Assembly (NCBI GenBank): GCA_020025295.1
Contig: JAHHSJ010000006.1
Span: forward strand, 1 to 54,574
From: Oscillospiraceae bacterium
GTDB lineage: Bacteria; Bacillota; Clostridia; Oscillospirales; Oscillospiraceae
Length of the DNA stretch: 54,574 nucleotides
Reading direction: 5' to 3'
Shown here one piece after another: positions 7,817 through 16,839 of this stretch. The position numbers and the translations under genes are program-made. The stretch's first letter is position 1. Every line of letters begins with the position of its first letter. The notes below the pieces were generated by a model. That model saw nothing but the letters and a program-made list of their open reading frames with translations, was not told the origin of the DNA and did no database searches.

Positions 7817-8680
7817 ATGGGCGTTAAAGTTATTTCGGACAGCACCTGTGATTTGAGTCAGGAACTGGTTGAACGCTACAATATTGATATTATTCCGCTC
7901 CATGTGGTGCTGGGTGAGGATGAGTTTCTGGACGGGGTGACTGTCACACCGGAACAGCTCTACGCCTGGTCTGATGCACACAAGAGCACTCCCAAAACTT
8001 CGGCACTCAGCATTGATCTGGCGATGGACGCCATGAAGCCGGCTCTGGACCGGGGCGACGAAGTGGTGAGCTTTGCCATTTCCAGCGAAATGTCCACCAC
8101 CGCCAATGTGATGCGGATGGCGGCCAAGGAGCTGGGCGCTTCTGACCGGGTGTTTGTGGTGGATTCCCGAAATCTGTCCACCGGCGTGGGCATTCAGGCG
8201 ATTATCGCTGCCGAGCTTGCTCAGCAGGGAAAGCCCGGCGCAGAGATTGTGGAATATCTGAAGGGAGTTACTCCTCGTGTTCGCACCAGCTTTGTGGTGG
8301 ATGTTCTGACTTACCTCTATCGTGGCGGCCGGTGTGGCGGTCTGGCGGCACTGGCAGGCAGCGCGCTGCACCTTCATCCTCGTATCGGCGTGGCAGACGG
8401 CGTGATGTCCCCCGGCAAGAAATATCGGGGACACATTGATAAATTTGTGATGGCCTACGCCAAGGATATGGAGAAGGAACTGCTGCACGCAGATCCCCGG
8501 CGCATTTTCATCACGCACTCCGGCGGCGATGCAGAAACGGTGGTGCCTATGGTGATGGATTACCTGAAGAGCCTGAATCACTTTGAAGAGATTCTGGTTA
8601 CCCGAGCCGGAAGCGTCATTTCCAGCCATTGCGGTCCCGGTACGCTGGGTCTGCTGTTTCTGGATGCCGACGAAGAATAA
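7817..8680 (+). CDS. DegV family fatty-acid-binding protein
   Basis: DegV proteins bind a fatty acid; the FakB members present it to FakA kinase for phospholipid synthesis. The 287-residue length is typical. Family features: the N-terminal VISDSTCDLS strand, IIPLHVV, the TSALS ligand-loop region (residues about 60-65), ISSEMSTT, VVDSRNLSTGVG and the RGGRCGG segment in the C-terminal half. The start follows GGAGGAAAT. It is monocistronic, with its own promoter and a strong terminator. No fakA is visible, so its role as a FakB is inference. Confidence 0.92.
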   Translation: MGVKVISDSTCDLSQELVERYNIDIIPLHVVLGEDEFLDGVTVTPEQLYAWSDAHKSTPKTSALSIDLAMDAMKPALDRGDEVVSFAISSEMSTTANVMRMAAKELGASDRVFVVDSRNLSTGVGIQAIIAAELAQQGKPGAEIVEYLKGVTPRVRTSFVVDVLTYLYRGGRCGGLAALAGSALHLHPRIGVADGVMSPGKKYRGHIDKFVMAYAKDMEKELLHADPRRIFITHSGGDAETVVPMVMDYLKSLNHFEEILVTRAGSVISSHCGPGTLGLLFLDADEE

Positions 8681-8694
8681 AAAGGAAGTTAGGA

Positions 8695-8728
8695 AGGGCA
8701 GGAGCCGGATGGCTCCTGCCCTTTTTTT
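8695..8728 (+). terminator. Terminator of the DegV gene
   Basis: A perfect 12-bp stem (8695-8706 with 8711-8722), GGAT loop, then seven Ts. Confidence 0.92.
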
Positions 8729-8880
8729 ATTAGTTGCGGATGGTTCCGCTATCGTGGTTCAGCAGAGCGGAGAAGAGCACCATATTGTTCCTGTCATCCT
8801 ATTCATGACCGCAAATCAGGAAGAAACTGGAAAATAAGAACAAACGGATGGGAAAAGATAGGAAAAGAAGGAAAAGAGTG

Positions 8881-8908
8881 TTGAAAACGGAGCGAAATCT
8901 GCTATAAT
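8881..8908 (+). promoter_or_regulatory. Sigma-A promoter of the MATE gene
   Basis: TTGAAA (8881-8886), 16 nt, TATAAT (8903-8908), 36 nt before the start codon. The preceding 150 nt show no gene. Confidence 0.75.
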
Positions 8909-8944
8909 GCTACTCATTCGATTTTGTTGAGAGGGGAAGTGCGG

Positions 8945-10255
8945 ATGAAGAAGAAAACGGCGCTTGGCGTCTTTGCCCGATACTGCACCTTGAGCGTGCT
9001 TGCGATGTTTGGGGCGTCCTGCTATGTTTTGGCAGACACCTATTTTGTTTCCAAGGGCATGGGACTGCACGGACTGACTGCATTGAACTTGAGCATTCCG
9101 GCCTTTGGCTTTATTCAGGGTTTAGGTCTGCTGATCGGCGTAGGCGGAGCGATAAAATACACCATCTTCCGTTCCCACGGTGAAACAGAGAAGATGGACC
9201 AGATGTATTCCCAGTCCATGCTGATTTGTTTTGCGGCGTCGCTGGTGTTTTTCCTGCTGGGTCTGACAGCAGCAAAACCCCTTGCGGTGCTGCTGGGTGC
9301 AGACGGGGAAGTGTTGGAAATGACCACCACCTATCTCCGGGTGCTGTTGCTGTTTGCCCCTGCTATGGTGGTTTCCCATGCGTTGCAGTGCTTTTTGCGC
9401 AACGATGGCGCCCCGTTTCTGGTGACCGTTGCCCTGCTGGTCAGCAACTTTGCCAACATTGTGCTGGACTATGTGTTTATTTTCCCGATGCAGATGGGGA
9501 TTTTTGGCGCAATTTTCGCCACGGGACTTTCTCCTGTGATTGCTATTTCCATCATGTTGGTTCACTTCCGGAAAAACCGTGGTACGCTGCGGTTTCGCTG
9601 GGTAAGGGTGAACCGAAATATGCTGTGGGAGGCGTTGGGGCTTGGCGTTCCGTCCCTGATTGCTCAGGTGTCCAGCGGTGTGGTCATCCTTGTGTTCAAT
9701 ATGCTGATTTTGGGCTTGGAAGGCAATACCGGTGTGGCGGCCTACGGAGTAGTGGCTAATTTGGCTATTGTGGTGCTCTGCGTACTCAATGGTGTTGCAC
9801 AGGGCGTGCAGCCTCTGCTGACTCAATGCTATGGCAACGGCGACACAGGCGGACTTCGCCGGATGCTGACCTATTCCTGCGCCACAGTGGTAGTGTTTTC
9901 CGGGCTGGTGTATTTTGCGGCGTATACCGGTGCCCAGCCGCTGGCGGCGATTTTTAACGAGGAGAACAGCGCCGCCATGGAAGCGCTGGCGGTGCATGGC
10001 ATCCGCTTGTATTTCCTTTATACTCTGCCCGCCGGCATCAATCTGGTGCTGTCGACCTACTTTACCAGCATTGAAAAGACCAGACCGGCTCAGTGGCTGT
10101 CCCTGCTGCGTGGATTCCTGCTGATCCTGCCTTTGGCGTACCTGCTGGCGGAACTGGGCGGAATGACCGGCGTCTGGCTGGCCTGCCCCATTACGGAGGC
10201 TGTGGTGATGGCGCTGGGAGGCTGGGTGTATTTCAAACACCGCCGAACCGAATAA
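8945..10255 (+). CDS. MATE family multidrug/metabolite exporter
   Basis: A 436-residue integral membrane protein with about 12 hydrophobic segments in the two-bundle MATE layout. These exporters use Na+ or H+ gradients to push out cationic drugs or metabolites. Family features include the first-helix region ASCYVLADTYFVSKGMG, then LNLSIPAFGFIQGLGLLIG and the second-half repeat LGVPSLIAQVSSGVVILVFN. The ATG at 8945 is chosen over a TTG at 8924 because GAGAGGGG lies between them. Substrate cannot be predicted. Single gene between its own promoter and a bidirectional terminator. Confidence 0.92.
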   Translation: MKKKTALGVFARYCTLSVLAMFGASCYVLADTYFVSKGMGLHGLTALNLSIPAFGFIQGLGLLIGVGGAIKYTIFRSHGETEKMDQMYSQSMLICFAASLVFFLLGLTAAKPLAVLLGADGEVLEMTTTYLRVLLLFAPAMVVSHALQCFLRNDGAPFLVTVALLVSNFANIVLDYVFIFPMQMGIFGAIFATGLSPVIAISIMLVHFRKNRGTLRFRWVRVNRNMLWEALGLGVPSLIAQVSSGVVILVFNMLILGLEGNTGVAAYGVVANLAIVVLCVLNGVAQGVQPLLTQCYGNGDTGGLRRMLTYSCATVVVFSGLVYFAAYTGAQPLAAIFNEENSAAMEALAVHGIRLYFLYTLPAGINLVLSTYFTSIEKTRPAQWLSLLRGFLLILPLAYLLAELGGMTGVWLACPITEAVVMALGGWVYFKHRRTE

Positions 10256-10256
10256 G

Positions 10257-10289
10257 AAAAAAGCTCGGATCTGAGATCCGAGCTTTTTT
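10257..10289. terminator. Bidirectional terminator between convergent genes
   Basis: A perfect 15-bp stem (10257-10271 with 10275-10289) that has six As on the left and six Ts on the right, so it works for both the MATE gene and the envelope operon on the minus strand. Confidence 0.93.
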
Positions 10290-10295
10290 GTTTAC

Positions 10296-11444
10296 TTAGT
10301 CTGCCCACTGATGGTCAAAGTAGTAGGCGGCCAGCAGATCAACGCACTGACCGTAGGTTTTCAGACCGTTCACCTGACCATAACTCTGCAGGAAGTTTTC
10401 GTATACCGTGTTGCTGACCTTTTCCACCGTGTGCTCCAGTGGGGAGGTGAAGCTGTTCCAGTAGAGGTTGTTGGCTTCCAAATCCGCCTCCACCAGCGGG
10501 TCCAGATTGCTGCGAATCGACCAGTAAGTGTTGGGGTCCACAGAGTAGAGGGCGTTGCCCAGATGGATGTAGCCCATCAGGGCGGAAGAGTAATTGAACA
10601 CAGGATCACCGCTGCGCAGGCCGGCGATGATGGCAACGAAGTTACATTCATCCTCTCCGGCGATGTTCCGCTGATGCGCCATCTCGTGGAGCAGAGTGGC
10701 AGGAATCAGACAGGAGGGGCAGTCGTCGTTGATGAGGGACTCCCCGGTGAAGGGGAAGAAGAAACCGGTGAAGTCCAGCCGACTGACCAGAGGACTGGAA
10801 ATCAGTGCCTTTGGGGTGCGGTGAGGAGCGGCGAGAAAGGGAAATTCCTCGATGATACCGTCGTAGGCGGTGTCTGTGGATAAAAAGACAGATTCCAGAT
10901 TTTCGTCAAACACACCGTCCTCGTCCCGGGAGACCTGATTGGCATACTGATTCAGGTGCTGCACAAAGGAGGCGTTGAGTACCGCCAGCTCCTCCACTGT
11001 AACCCCACGGGTTTCAATACCGCTCTTGTCAGAAAAGGTGTCGGCGTAATAATTGGCACCCCACATGAGGGTGTAGCCCAGATAGATGAAGCAGACCGCA
11101 GAGACCAGAGCGAGGGTGCGCCGGAGCAGCCGCAGCAGCCGATCTTTTCGGACAATCAGCAGATAGATGGTTCGGGCCAGAAAGGCCAGAAAGACCAGTA
11201 CAGCTACCACGATGACGGCCTCCGCAACAGCCACAGGGAAGGGCTCGCACAGGAAGGAGATGCCCCGCTTGATGGGGGTGGTGACATAGTTGACCCACCC
11301 GTTCATCAGCGCTTTGTTGCCCCGCAGCAGCAGAAAGAGCACCTGTCCCAGAACCGGCGCCGCCACACAGCAAAGGGGGGCAATCAAAGAGCGCCAGTTC
11401 CGGATGCGTTCCGGGCTGCGGATTTCGTCATACAGTGTTTTCAT
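10296..11444 (-). CDS. DUF3810 membrane-anchored zinc metalloprotease
   Basis: DUF3810 proteins are predicted zinc proteases with N-terminal membrane helices. Three hydrophobic segments lie at about residues 20-40, 70-97 and 108-130. The rest is a single globular domain with the zinc motif HEMAH at 253-257 and the following GEDECNF (263-269), whose glutamates could supply the third ligand. The active site would face outside if the third helix is the last anchor. It starts 5 nt after the penicillin-binding protein stop with AGGAGG inside the preceding codons, so it is the last gene of an envelope operon. A role in trimming or regulating wall enzymes is inference. Confidence 0.88.
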   Translation of the reverse strand: MKTLYDEIRSPERIRNWRSLIAPLCCVAAPVLGQVLFLLLRGNKALMNGWVNYVTTPIKRGISFLCEPFPVAVAEAVIVVAVLVFLAFLARTIYLLIVRKDRLLRLLRRTLALVSAVCFIYLGYTLMWGANYYADTFSDKSGIETRGVTVEELAVLNASFVQHLNQYANQVSRDEDGVFDENLESVFLSTDTAYDGIIEEFPFLAAPHRTPKALISSPLVSRLDFTGFFFPFTGESLINDDCPSCLIPATLLHEMAHQRNIAGEDECNFVAIIAGLRSGDPVFNYSSALMGYIHLGNALYSVDPNTYWSIRSNLDPLVEADLEANNLYWNSFTSPLEHTVEKVSNTVYENFLQSYGQVNGLKTYGQCVDLLAAYYFDHQWAD

Positions 11445-11449
11445 GGAGT

Positions 11450-12808
11450 TTAGTCCTCCTGATCGAGTTGTTTCAGTACCGAGGCGGCCACCCGTCCTGC
11501 GGTGGAAGAGCCCCAGCCGCCGTGCTCCACCACAACCACAAAGGCGTAGGGATGTTCCGGCTCGTCCACAAAGCCCACAAACCAGGCGTGAGGGTCCTGA
11601 CCGCTGCCCACCTCAGCCGTGCCGGACTTGGCACAGACGGGGAGGGAGCCAAACTGCTCCTGACCGTAAGTCTGAAGCACATTGTTGCGCATCATCTCCT
11701 GCAGCTTTTCGCAGGTTTCCGGTTTCCAGCCGATGGTGGAGGTGTCTCCCTTGCCCTGTCTCACGGGTAGTCCGGAGGGAGAGGAAATCTTGTGATCCAG
11801 CCGGGGCGTAGCTGCCTTGCCGTCACCGGCGATGCAGCCCATGAGGGTGAGCATAGAAGCGGGGCAGACCTGATCGTGGAACTGTCCCACGCCGGACCAG
11901 CCCAGATCCAGCGTGCCGGGTGCGGCCGCTTCAAAGCTGCCGGCGGCAGTGGGGAAGCCGGAGATGGTCATGCTGTCCAGCAATCCGGCCTTCTTGGCGT
12001 ATTCCTCCAGCACAGTGCCGTCCAGTTCCAGAGCCAGCTGAGCGAAAGCGCCGTTGCAGCTCTTAGCCAGAGCGGAGCCGAAATCCAAATCACCGTGCTT
12101 TTTCGGACAGGTCACCTTGTCGCCGCCAATCTCATAGGAGCCGGTGCAGTGGAAGGTGAAGTTGTCCGTGTCCAGATTTTCAATGGCCGCCGCAGCGGTG
12201 ACCACCTTGAAGATGGAGCCGGGGGTGTAGGTGGAAGAAAAGAAGCGGTTGATGTAGGCACCTTCATAACGGCTGTCGCCGTCGGCAACGGCCTGCACCT
12301 GCTTGTCGTTGGTGGGGTCAAAGGAGGGAGCGGAAACCAGACAGAGAATTTCGCCGGTTTCGTAGTTGTAGACGGCCACCGTTCCGGCGTGCCCGTCCAG
12401 AGCCTCGTAGGCGGTCTGGTTCAGGTTGGAGTCCACGCTGAGGTAGAGTTTGTTGCCTTTTTTGTTCAAACCGGTGATGGGATTATACCCCACCAGCTTA
12501 TCCGAAAAGAGTCGTTTTGCGCCGCCGCTGATATTTCCCTGCTGATCGCCCACCAGATGGAGCGTGGAGGTGCGCAGCAGCTTGCCTTCTCCGTAGGTCT
12601 GGGTTTCACAGTCGTAGAGCAGCACGCCGTTGCGGTCGTAGATGGTTCCACGGGCCAGCTTGCCGGAAGAATAGGCGTTCCAGTTGACACTGGAAGAGGC
12701 CCAGTCCTGTCCGTGGATCACCAGCCGCACGCAGAAGATGCCGGACAGAACCACCAGCATTCCCACAAAGCAGAGGACGAACAGGGTGCGTCGTTTCAGT
12801 TGTTTCAT
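11450..12808 (-). CDS. Class B penicillin-binding protein (PbpA-like transpeptidase)
   Basis: A monofunctional DD-transpeptidase that cross-links peptidoglycan outside the membrane. It has one N-terminal membrane anchor (residues 8-30), a short pedestal domain and the transpeptidase domain. The three active-site motifs are intact: S198-I-F-K201, S250-C-N252 and K394-S-G-T397. The 452 residues make it a short class B enzyme, like actinobacterial PbpA rather than full-length PBP2 or SpoVD. Its ATG overlaps the stop of the FtsW/RodA gene by four bases, so the pair should form a glycosyltransferase-transpeptidase complex of the SEDS-bPBP kind. PASTA domains are absent. Confidence 0.93.
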   Translation of the reverse strand: MKQLKRRTLFVLCFVGMLVVLSGIFCVRLVIHGQDWASSSVNWNAYSSGKLARGTIYDRNGVLLYDCETQTYGEGKLLRTSTLHLVGDQQGNISGGAKRLFSDKLVGYNPITGLNKKGNKLYLSVDSNLNQTAYEALDGHAGTVAVYNYETGEILCLVSAPSFDPTNDKQVQAVADGDSRYEGAYINRFFSSTYTPGSIFKVVTAAAAIENLDTDNFTFHCTGSYEIGGDKVTCPKKHGDLDFGSALAKSCNGAFAQLALELDGTVLEEYAKKAGLLDSMTISGFPTAAGSFEAAAPGTLDLGWSGVGQFHDQVCPASMLTLMGCIAGDGKAATPRLDHKISSPSGLPVRQGKGDTSTIGWKPETCEKLQEMMRNNVLQTYGQEQFGSLPVCAKSGTAEVGSGQDPHAWFVGFVDEPEHPYAFVVVVEHGGWGSSTAGRVAASVLKQLDQED

Positions 12809-14802
12809 TTGTCGTCATCCTCCTCCCAGAGAAAGTAGTCCTGCCAGTTGTCGGCATCGGATTCGATTGGAGTGTCGTCTCCTAAATCAATATGAAAGTC
12901 GGTGTCCTCGTCCTCGTCGGGGGTGTCAAAGACCGAGGGATCAAAGTAGTCCTGCATGGCGTCTGCCGAAGCGGTCGGCTTTGCCGAGGGAATCGGCTGG
13001 GAAACAGAGCGTCTGACCTTGGTGGGTTCCTCCTGCTCCTGAGGTGCGGCGGCAGTTTTTGCCGCCTGCGCTGCCTTCTTTGCCTTGCGCTTGCTGGGCA
13101 ATCGCACCGCCAGAGCGGCATTTTGTCGTGTGTCAGCGGCCTTGATGTAGGCCAGCAGTCCCCAGCAGCAGATGATGCTGCTGCCGCCCATGGAGAGGAA
13201 GGGGAAGGTGACGCCGGTGAGGGGGAGCAAATCCACCGAGCCAAATACATTGAGCATGGTCTGCACCACAAACAGCATGGCGGTGGAGCAGGAGGCAATC
13301 ACATAGAAGGTGGAACGGGCAGTGGCGGCGGATTTGATGGCAAAGACCGCCAAAATCACGATGACGGACAGGGCACACAGGGCTACGATAAAGCCCAGCT
13401 CGTCGCTGACCACACCGAGTACCAGGTCGGTGTTGGCGGCGGCGATGTTTTTCAGCCAGCCGTCGCCCAAACCGTTGCCCAGCAGACCGCCGCCGGCGAT
13501 GGCAGACATGGTTCGGGTCTGCTGATAGCCCAGATTGGAGGTATCGCTCCATGCGTGGAGGAAAATCGAGAACCGTCGGGCAATGTACGGCTTAAAGTGT
13601 ACGATAATGTATCCGCCGAAGGCGGCTGCCGAGCCCATAAAGGCTACGCTGGGCAGGTCACCGGAGCGAAGAAAGGCGATGGCGAGGAAGGTGGCAAAGA
13701 AAATCAGCGCCGTGCCGAAGTCGCTCATCAGACCGAGACAGCCCACACAGAAGGCGGAGAACAACAGGGTAAAGACCAGATTTCGGCGGGAGAACATCCG
13801 GTCCAGCGTGGTGGCGCCGCCGAGAATAAAGCAAAGCTTCACCAGCTCCGAGGGCTGGAAGGACAGCGGACCGATTTTGACCCAGTTCTTGGCGCCAAAC
13901 AGACGGCTGCCGAAGAGCAGGTTAAAAGCCAGCAGAGCCACGGCAAAGGCCGCCATAGGCCAGCGCATTTTTTTCGCCAGAGTCAGGTTGCGGAGCACCA
14001 AAGACAGACTGAAAAAGAGCATCAGACCCATGACAATGCACATCAGCTGTTTGAACAGGTCACCGGGGTTCTTGTTGGCGGTGACGGTCATGCAGAGGGT
14101 GGTGAGGTAGAAGGCAAGGGTTTCCACTTCAAATGCCGTCCGCCGCAGCATCCGGCAGAAGAGGTAAACGCCCCACATGAGGACGGTCAGCCCCAAAAAG
14201 CTGAAGAGAATGGAGCCGACCGCCTCCGGATAGGCAAACCCGAGCATCAGAGCCAGTTCTACTTGAATCAGCGTGAGGATGACAAGACTTCCAAAGGGGG
14301 AGATGGCACGGCCGGCTTTTTTTCGCCGCTGGGCCTGTTCCAGCTCTTCCTGATGGGTGATAGCGGTGAAGGTGACCTCTACGCCGCCCATGCTGATGAC
14401 ATCGCCATCCTGAATGGGGGCGCTTTCCTGACAGAACAGCTCCTTCCCGTTGACGCTTAACTCATTTTTGGCGATGTTTCGCACCATCCAGTTTCCCTTG
14501 TCATCCCGGAGAAAGGCGGCATGGGAGCGGGAAACCGTGGGGGATTGAAGCACCACATCGCTGCGCCGGGAGCGTCCGACGATGTTTTCCCAGTGGTGAA
14601 AGGTGCCGGAATCGCCGTTGGGCAGAGTGAGCCGCCCCCAGTTTTCCAGTTCAATGCGGCCCCGGAGCAGGCTCCTGCCGCAGCGGACCATCAGCCAGAT
14701 CGACAGCACCGGCAGAAGAATCCGGAGGAATAAATTGACCGGGGAAATCCACGGAGCCTCGGCCAGACCTGCTATAAATTGAGTAAGTTGGGTAAAATCC
14801 AT
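12805..14802 (-). CDS. FHA domain fused to an FtsW/RodA SEDS glycan polymerase
   Basis: A 665-residue fusion. Residues 20-42 are a membrane helix. Residues 54-146 are a forkhead-associated domain with G76-R77, S91-R-S-H94 and N118, the residues that bind phosphothreonine. About ten membrane segments of the SEDS family follow, including PSELVKL and the final SFLSMGGSS region. The C-terminal 100 residues are soluble: a Lys/Ala-rich stretch, then a strongly acidic tail. SEDS proteins polymerise lipid II into glycan with a partner class B PBP, here the next gene. In Actinobacteria a separate FHA protein sits beside rodA-pbpA; here it is fused, which suggests control by a Ser/Thr kinase. The start follows AGGAGGG. 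Confidence 0.93.
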   Translation of the reverse strand: MDFTQLTQFIAGLAEAPWISPVNLFLRILLPVLSIWLMVRCGRSLLRGRIELENWGRLTLPNGDSGTFHHWENIVGRSRRSDVVLQSPTVSRSHAAFLRDDKGNWMVRNIAKNELSVNGKELFCQESAPIQDGDVISMGGVEVTFTAITHQEELEQAQRRKKAGRAISPFGSLVILTLIQVELALMLGFAYPEAVGSILFSFLGLTVLMWGVYLFCRMLRRTAFEVETLAFYLTTLCMTVTANKNPGDLFKQLMCIVMGLMLFFSLSLVLRNLTLAKKMRWPMAAFAVALLAFNLLFGSRLFGAKNWVKIGPLSFQPSELVKLCFILGGATTLDRMFSRRNLVFTLLFSAFCVGCLGLMSDFGTALIFFATFLAIAFLRSGDLPSVAFMGSAAAFGGYIIVHFKPYIARRFSIFLHAWSDTSNLGYQQTRTMSAIAGGGLLGNGLGDGWLKNIAAANTDLVLGVVSDELGFIVALCALSVIVILAVFAIKSAATARSTFYVIASCSTAMLFVVQTMLNVFGSVDLLPLTGVTFPFLSMGGSSIICCWGLLAYIKAADTRQNAALAVRLPSKRKAKKAAQAAKTAAAPQEQEEPTKVRRSVSQPIPSAKPTASADAMQDYFDPSVFDTPDEDEDTDFHIDLGDDTPIESDADNWQDYFLWEEDDDK

Positions 14803-14915
14803 AGGAACCCTCCTGAATTACATAAAAATACATTCTAATGATACCACATTTCATTCAGAAAAAAAGAAAGAATCTATTAAATCGTCGTATATTGCCACGG
14901 ATTATGCCGCTGTTG

Positions 14916-14944
14916 TAGACTTCAATCTGAAAATATGGTATAGT
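14916..14944 (+). promoter_or_regulatory. Probable promoter of the tmk operon
   Basis: TAGACT (14916-14921), 17 nt, TATAGT (14939-14944), with TGG just upstream as an extended -10. The -35 is poor, so confidence is moderate. Confidence 0.5.
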
Positions 14945-14988
14945 TTTGTCGCCTATGATTGCACTTTTTTGGATGGAGGAACGAGTTC

Positions 14989-15654
14989 ATGGCAGGAAAG
15001 CTGATTGTTTTGGAAGGCACGGACGGGTCTGGAAAATCTACCCAGTTCGAGGCGCTTAAGCAGCATCTGGAGCAGGCCGGAGTGCCGTTCCAGTGCTTGA
15101 AATTCCCTCAGTATGAGGAAGAGTCCTCTGCCTTGATTCGGATGTATCTTGGGGGCGAGTTCGGCTCTCATCCTTCGGATGTGAACGGGTATGCCGCCTC
15201 TGCTTTTTATGCCGTGGACCGCTACGCCTCCTATAAGAAGGTGTGGGGCGAGTGGTATGAAAAGGGCGGACTGGTACTGGCCGATCGCTATACCACCTCC
15301 AATGCCGTACATCAGGCGTCCAAGGTTGCGCCGGAGGAGCGGGAGCAGTTCTTCCGCTGGCTCTATGACTTTGAGTATGACAAGCTGGGTCTGCCCCAGC
15401 CGGATCAGGTCTTTTATCTGGATGTGCCCACCGACGCCACCGTGGGTATGCTGCGCAGCAGAGAAGCTGCGACCAATACCCATGCGGATATTCATGAACA
15501 GGACACCGCCTACCTCCGTACCTGTCGGGAAACGGCAGGACAGGCCGCCGATGTGCTGGGCTGGTATCGGGTGAAGTGTGTTCAGGATGGAACGCTTCGC
15601 ACCATTGAGGATATCCATGGGGAAATCTGGGCTCAGGTTTCCAAACTGCTGTAA
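14989..15654 (+). CDS. tmk: Thymidylate kinase (dTMP kinase)
   Basis: Phosphorylates dTMP to dTDP for DNA synthesis. The P-loop GTDGSGKST is at residues 10-18 and a DRY motif (ADRYTTSN) lies near residue 95. The middle section YAVDRYASYK carries the substrate-binding Asp-Arg. The start at 14989 follows GGAGG; the frame extends 30 nt further upstream without an RBS. At 221 residues it is slightly longer than classic Tmk (about 205) and looks like the divergent 'deoxynucleoside/thymidylate kinase' type found in Clostridia. It heads a plus-strand run with the next four genes. Confidence 0.9.
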   Translation: MAGKLIVLEGTDGSGKSTQFEALKQHLEQAGVPFQCLKFPQYEEESSALIRMYLGGEFGSHPSDVNGYAASAFYAVDRYASYKKVWGEWYEKGGLVLADRYTTSNAVHQASKVAPEEREQFFRWLYDFEYDKLGLPQPDQVFYLDVPTDATVGMLRSREAATNTHADIHEQDTAYLRTCRETAGQAADVLGWYRVKCVQDGTLRTIEDIHGEIWAQVSKLL

Positions 15655-15664
15655 GGAGGCACTT

Positions 15665-16210
15665 ATGGTACTGGTATTGCTCTGTGACGGATTTGAGGAA
15701 AGTGAAGTCACCGTTCCGGTGGATCTTCTGCGCCGGGGCGGCGTAGAGGTCGGTCTTTGCGGCGTGGTTCATTCTACCGTAAAAAGCAGCCACAATATCA
15801 CCTTCGGCACGGATCTGACCTTGGATGAGGTGGATCTGGCTCAGGTGGACATGGTGTTTGTGCCCGGCGGTCTGGGCGGTGTGGATGGTTTGCTGGCCTC
15901 CAAAGCCGCAGCCCAGTTGCTGCGTCAGGCCAAGGAGCAGGGAAAGTATCTGGCGGCTATTTGTGCCGGGCCTACGGTGCTGAGCCGCTTGGGACTCATT
16001 GACGGCAAGAATGCGATCTGTTATCCCGGTATGGAGGACCTGCTTGCGCCCGCCGTGCCTCAGTCCGGCACCAATGTGGTTCGGGACGGAACGCTGATTA
16101 CCGGCGAAGCAGCCGGTGCGGCCTTTGATCTTGGCCTTGCCATGCTGGAAGTCCTTCAGGGAGCCGAAGTTGCTCAGCAGGTGCGTCACAGTGTGTACTA
16201 CCGTGGATGA
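15665..16210 (+). CDS. DJ-1/PfpI family protein
   Basis: A 181-residue DJ-1 superfamily protein of the group often labelled ThiJ/YajL. The nucleophile-elbow cysteine is C100 in AAICAGPTVL, and the glutamate region DGFEESE is at residues 8-14. Relatives act as oxidative-stress proteins, chaperones or weak glyoxalases; the exact activity is not settled by sequence. It starts 10 nt after tmk with AAGGAGG overlapping the tmk stop, and its end overlaps the next gene, so it belongs to the tmk operon. Confidence 0.92.
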   Translation: MVLVLLCDGFEESEVTVPVDLLRRGGVEVGLCGVVHSTVKSSHNITFGTDLTLDEVDLAQVDMVFVPGGLGGVDGLLASKAAAQLLRQAKEQGKYLAAICAGPTVLSRLGLIDGKNAICYPGMEDLLAPAVPQSGTNVVRDGTLITGEAAGAAFDLGLAMLEVLQGAEVAQQVRHSVYYRG

Positions 16211-16757
16211 AAAGCAACTGCTGCGCCGCCAGATCCGAGAGATCGAAGCAAACATGACGGAAACACAGCGGTTGAACAGCGATTTGGCTTTGCAGAAAAG
16301 ATTCCTTGCTTTGCCTCAGGTGGCGCAGGCAAAAACAATTTTGCTCTATGCATCTATGGGCAGTGAGGTGGAAACCGCTCCGGTTTTGGCGGCCTTGCGC
16401 AGACAGGGCAAGCGTGTGCTGCTGCCTCGCTGTCTGCCGGGACGGCAGATGGTGGCACAGGTCTATGATCCCAACCGGCTTGTCCGGCATCGTTATGGTA
16501 TGTGGGAGCCTGCGGCGGACTGCGAAGCGGTTCCGGCGGAGGAGATTGACCTTGTGCTGGTGCCGGGGGTGTGCTATGACCGAACCGGTATGCGCTTGGG
16601 CCGCGGCGGCGGATATTATGACCGCTACCTTGCCGAGTGTAAGGGTGAGAGTGTCGGATGGTGCCGTGAGGCGTTGCTGCAGGACAAGGTGCCGGCAGAG
16701 CCATGGGACCGACCGGTGCACCTGGTGCTGACCGAGCGGGAAGAAATCTATAACTGA
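16191..16757 (+). CDS. 5-formyltetrahydrofolate cyclo-ligase
   Basis: Converts 5-formyl-THF to 5,10-methenyl-THF using ATP, salvaging folate. The family signature is intact: GRGGGYYDRYL near the C-terminus, with LVLVPGVCYDRTGMRLG just before it, and the N-terminal Lys/Arg region EKQLLRRQIREIE. The start is uncertain. GTG at 16191 has an AGCAGGTG 6-8 nt upstream and overlaps the DJ-1 gene by 20 nt; GTG at 16203 is the alternative. Length, about 188 residues, is normal. Confidence 0.9.
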   Translation: MCTTVDEKQLLRRQIREIEANMTETQRLNSDLALQKRFLALPQVAQAKTILLYASMGSEVETAPVLAALRRQGKRVLLPRCLPGRQMVAQVYDPNRLVRHRYGMWEPAADCEAVPAEEIDLVLVPGVCYDRTGMRLGRGGGYYDRYLAECKGESVGWCREALLQDKVPAEPWDRPVHLVLTEREEIYN

Positions 16758-16839
16758 TGCTTTTTTGAAAAAGCGCAGCCAACATAGAATTTAGAAGATC
16801 AAACAGAAACGAGGAAACTCGAGGACAGGAGTGAACAAG

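Noticed and set aside
12805..12808. A possible frameshift between the FtsW/RodA and PBP genes
   Set aside because: The ATGA overlap is a normal coupled start-stop; both proteins are full-length with all motifs.
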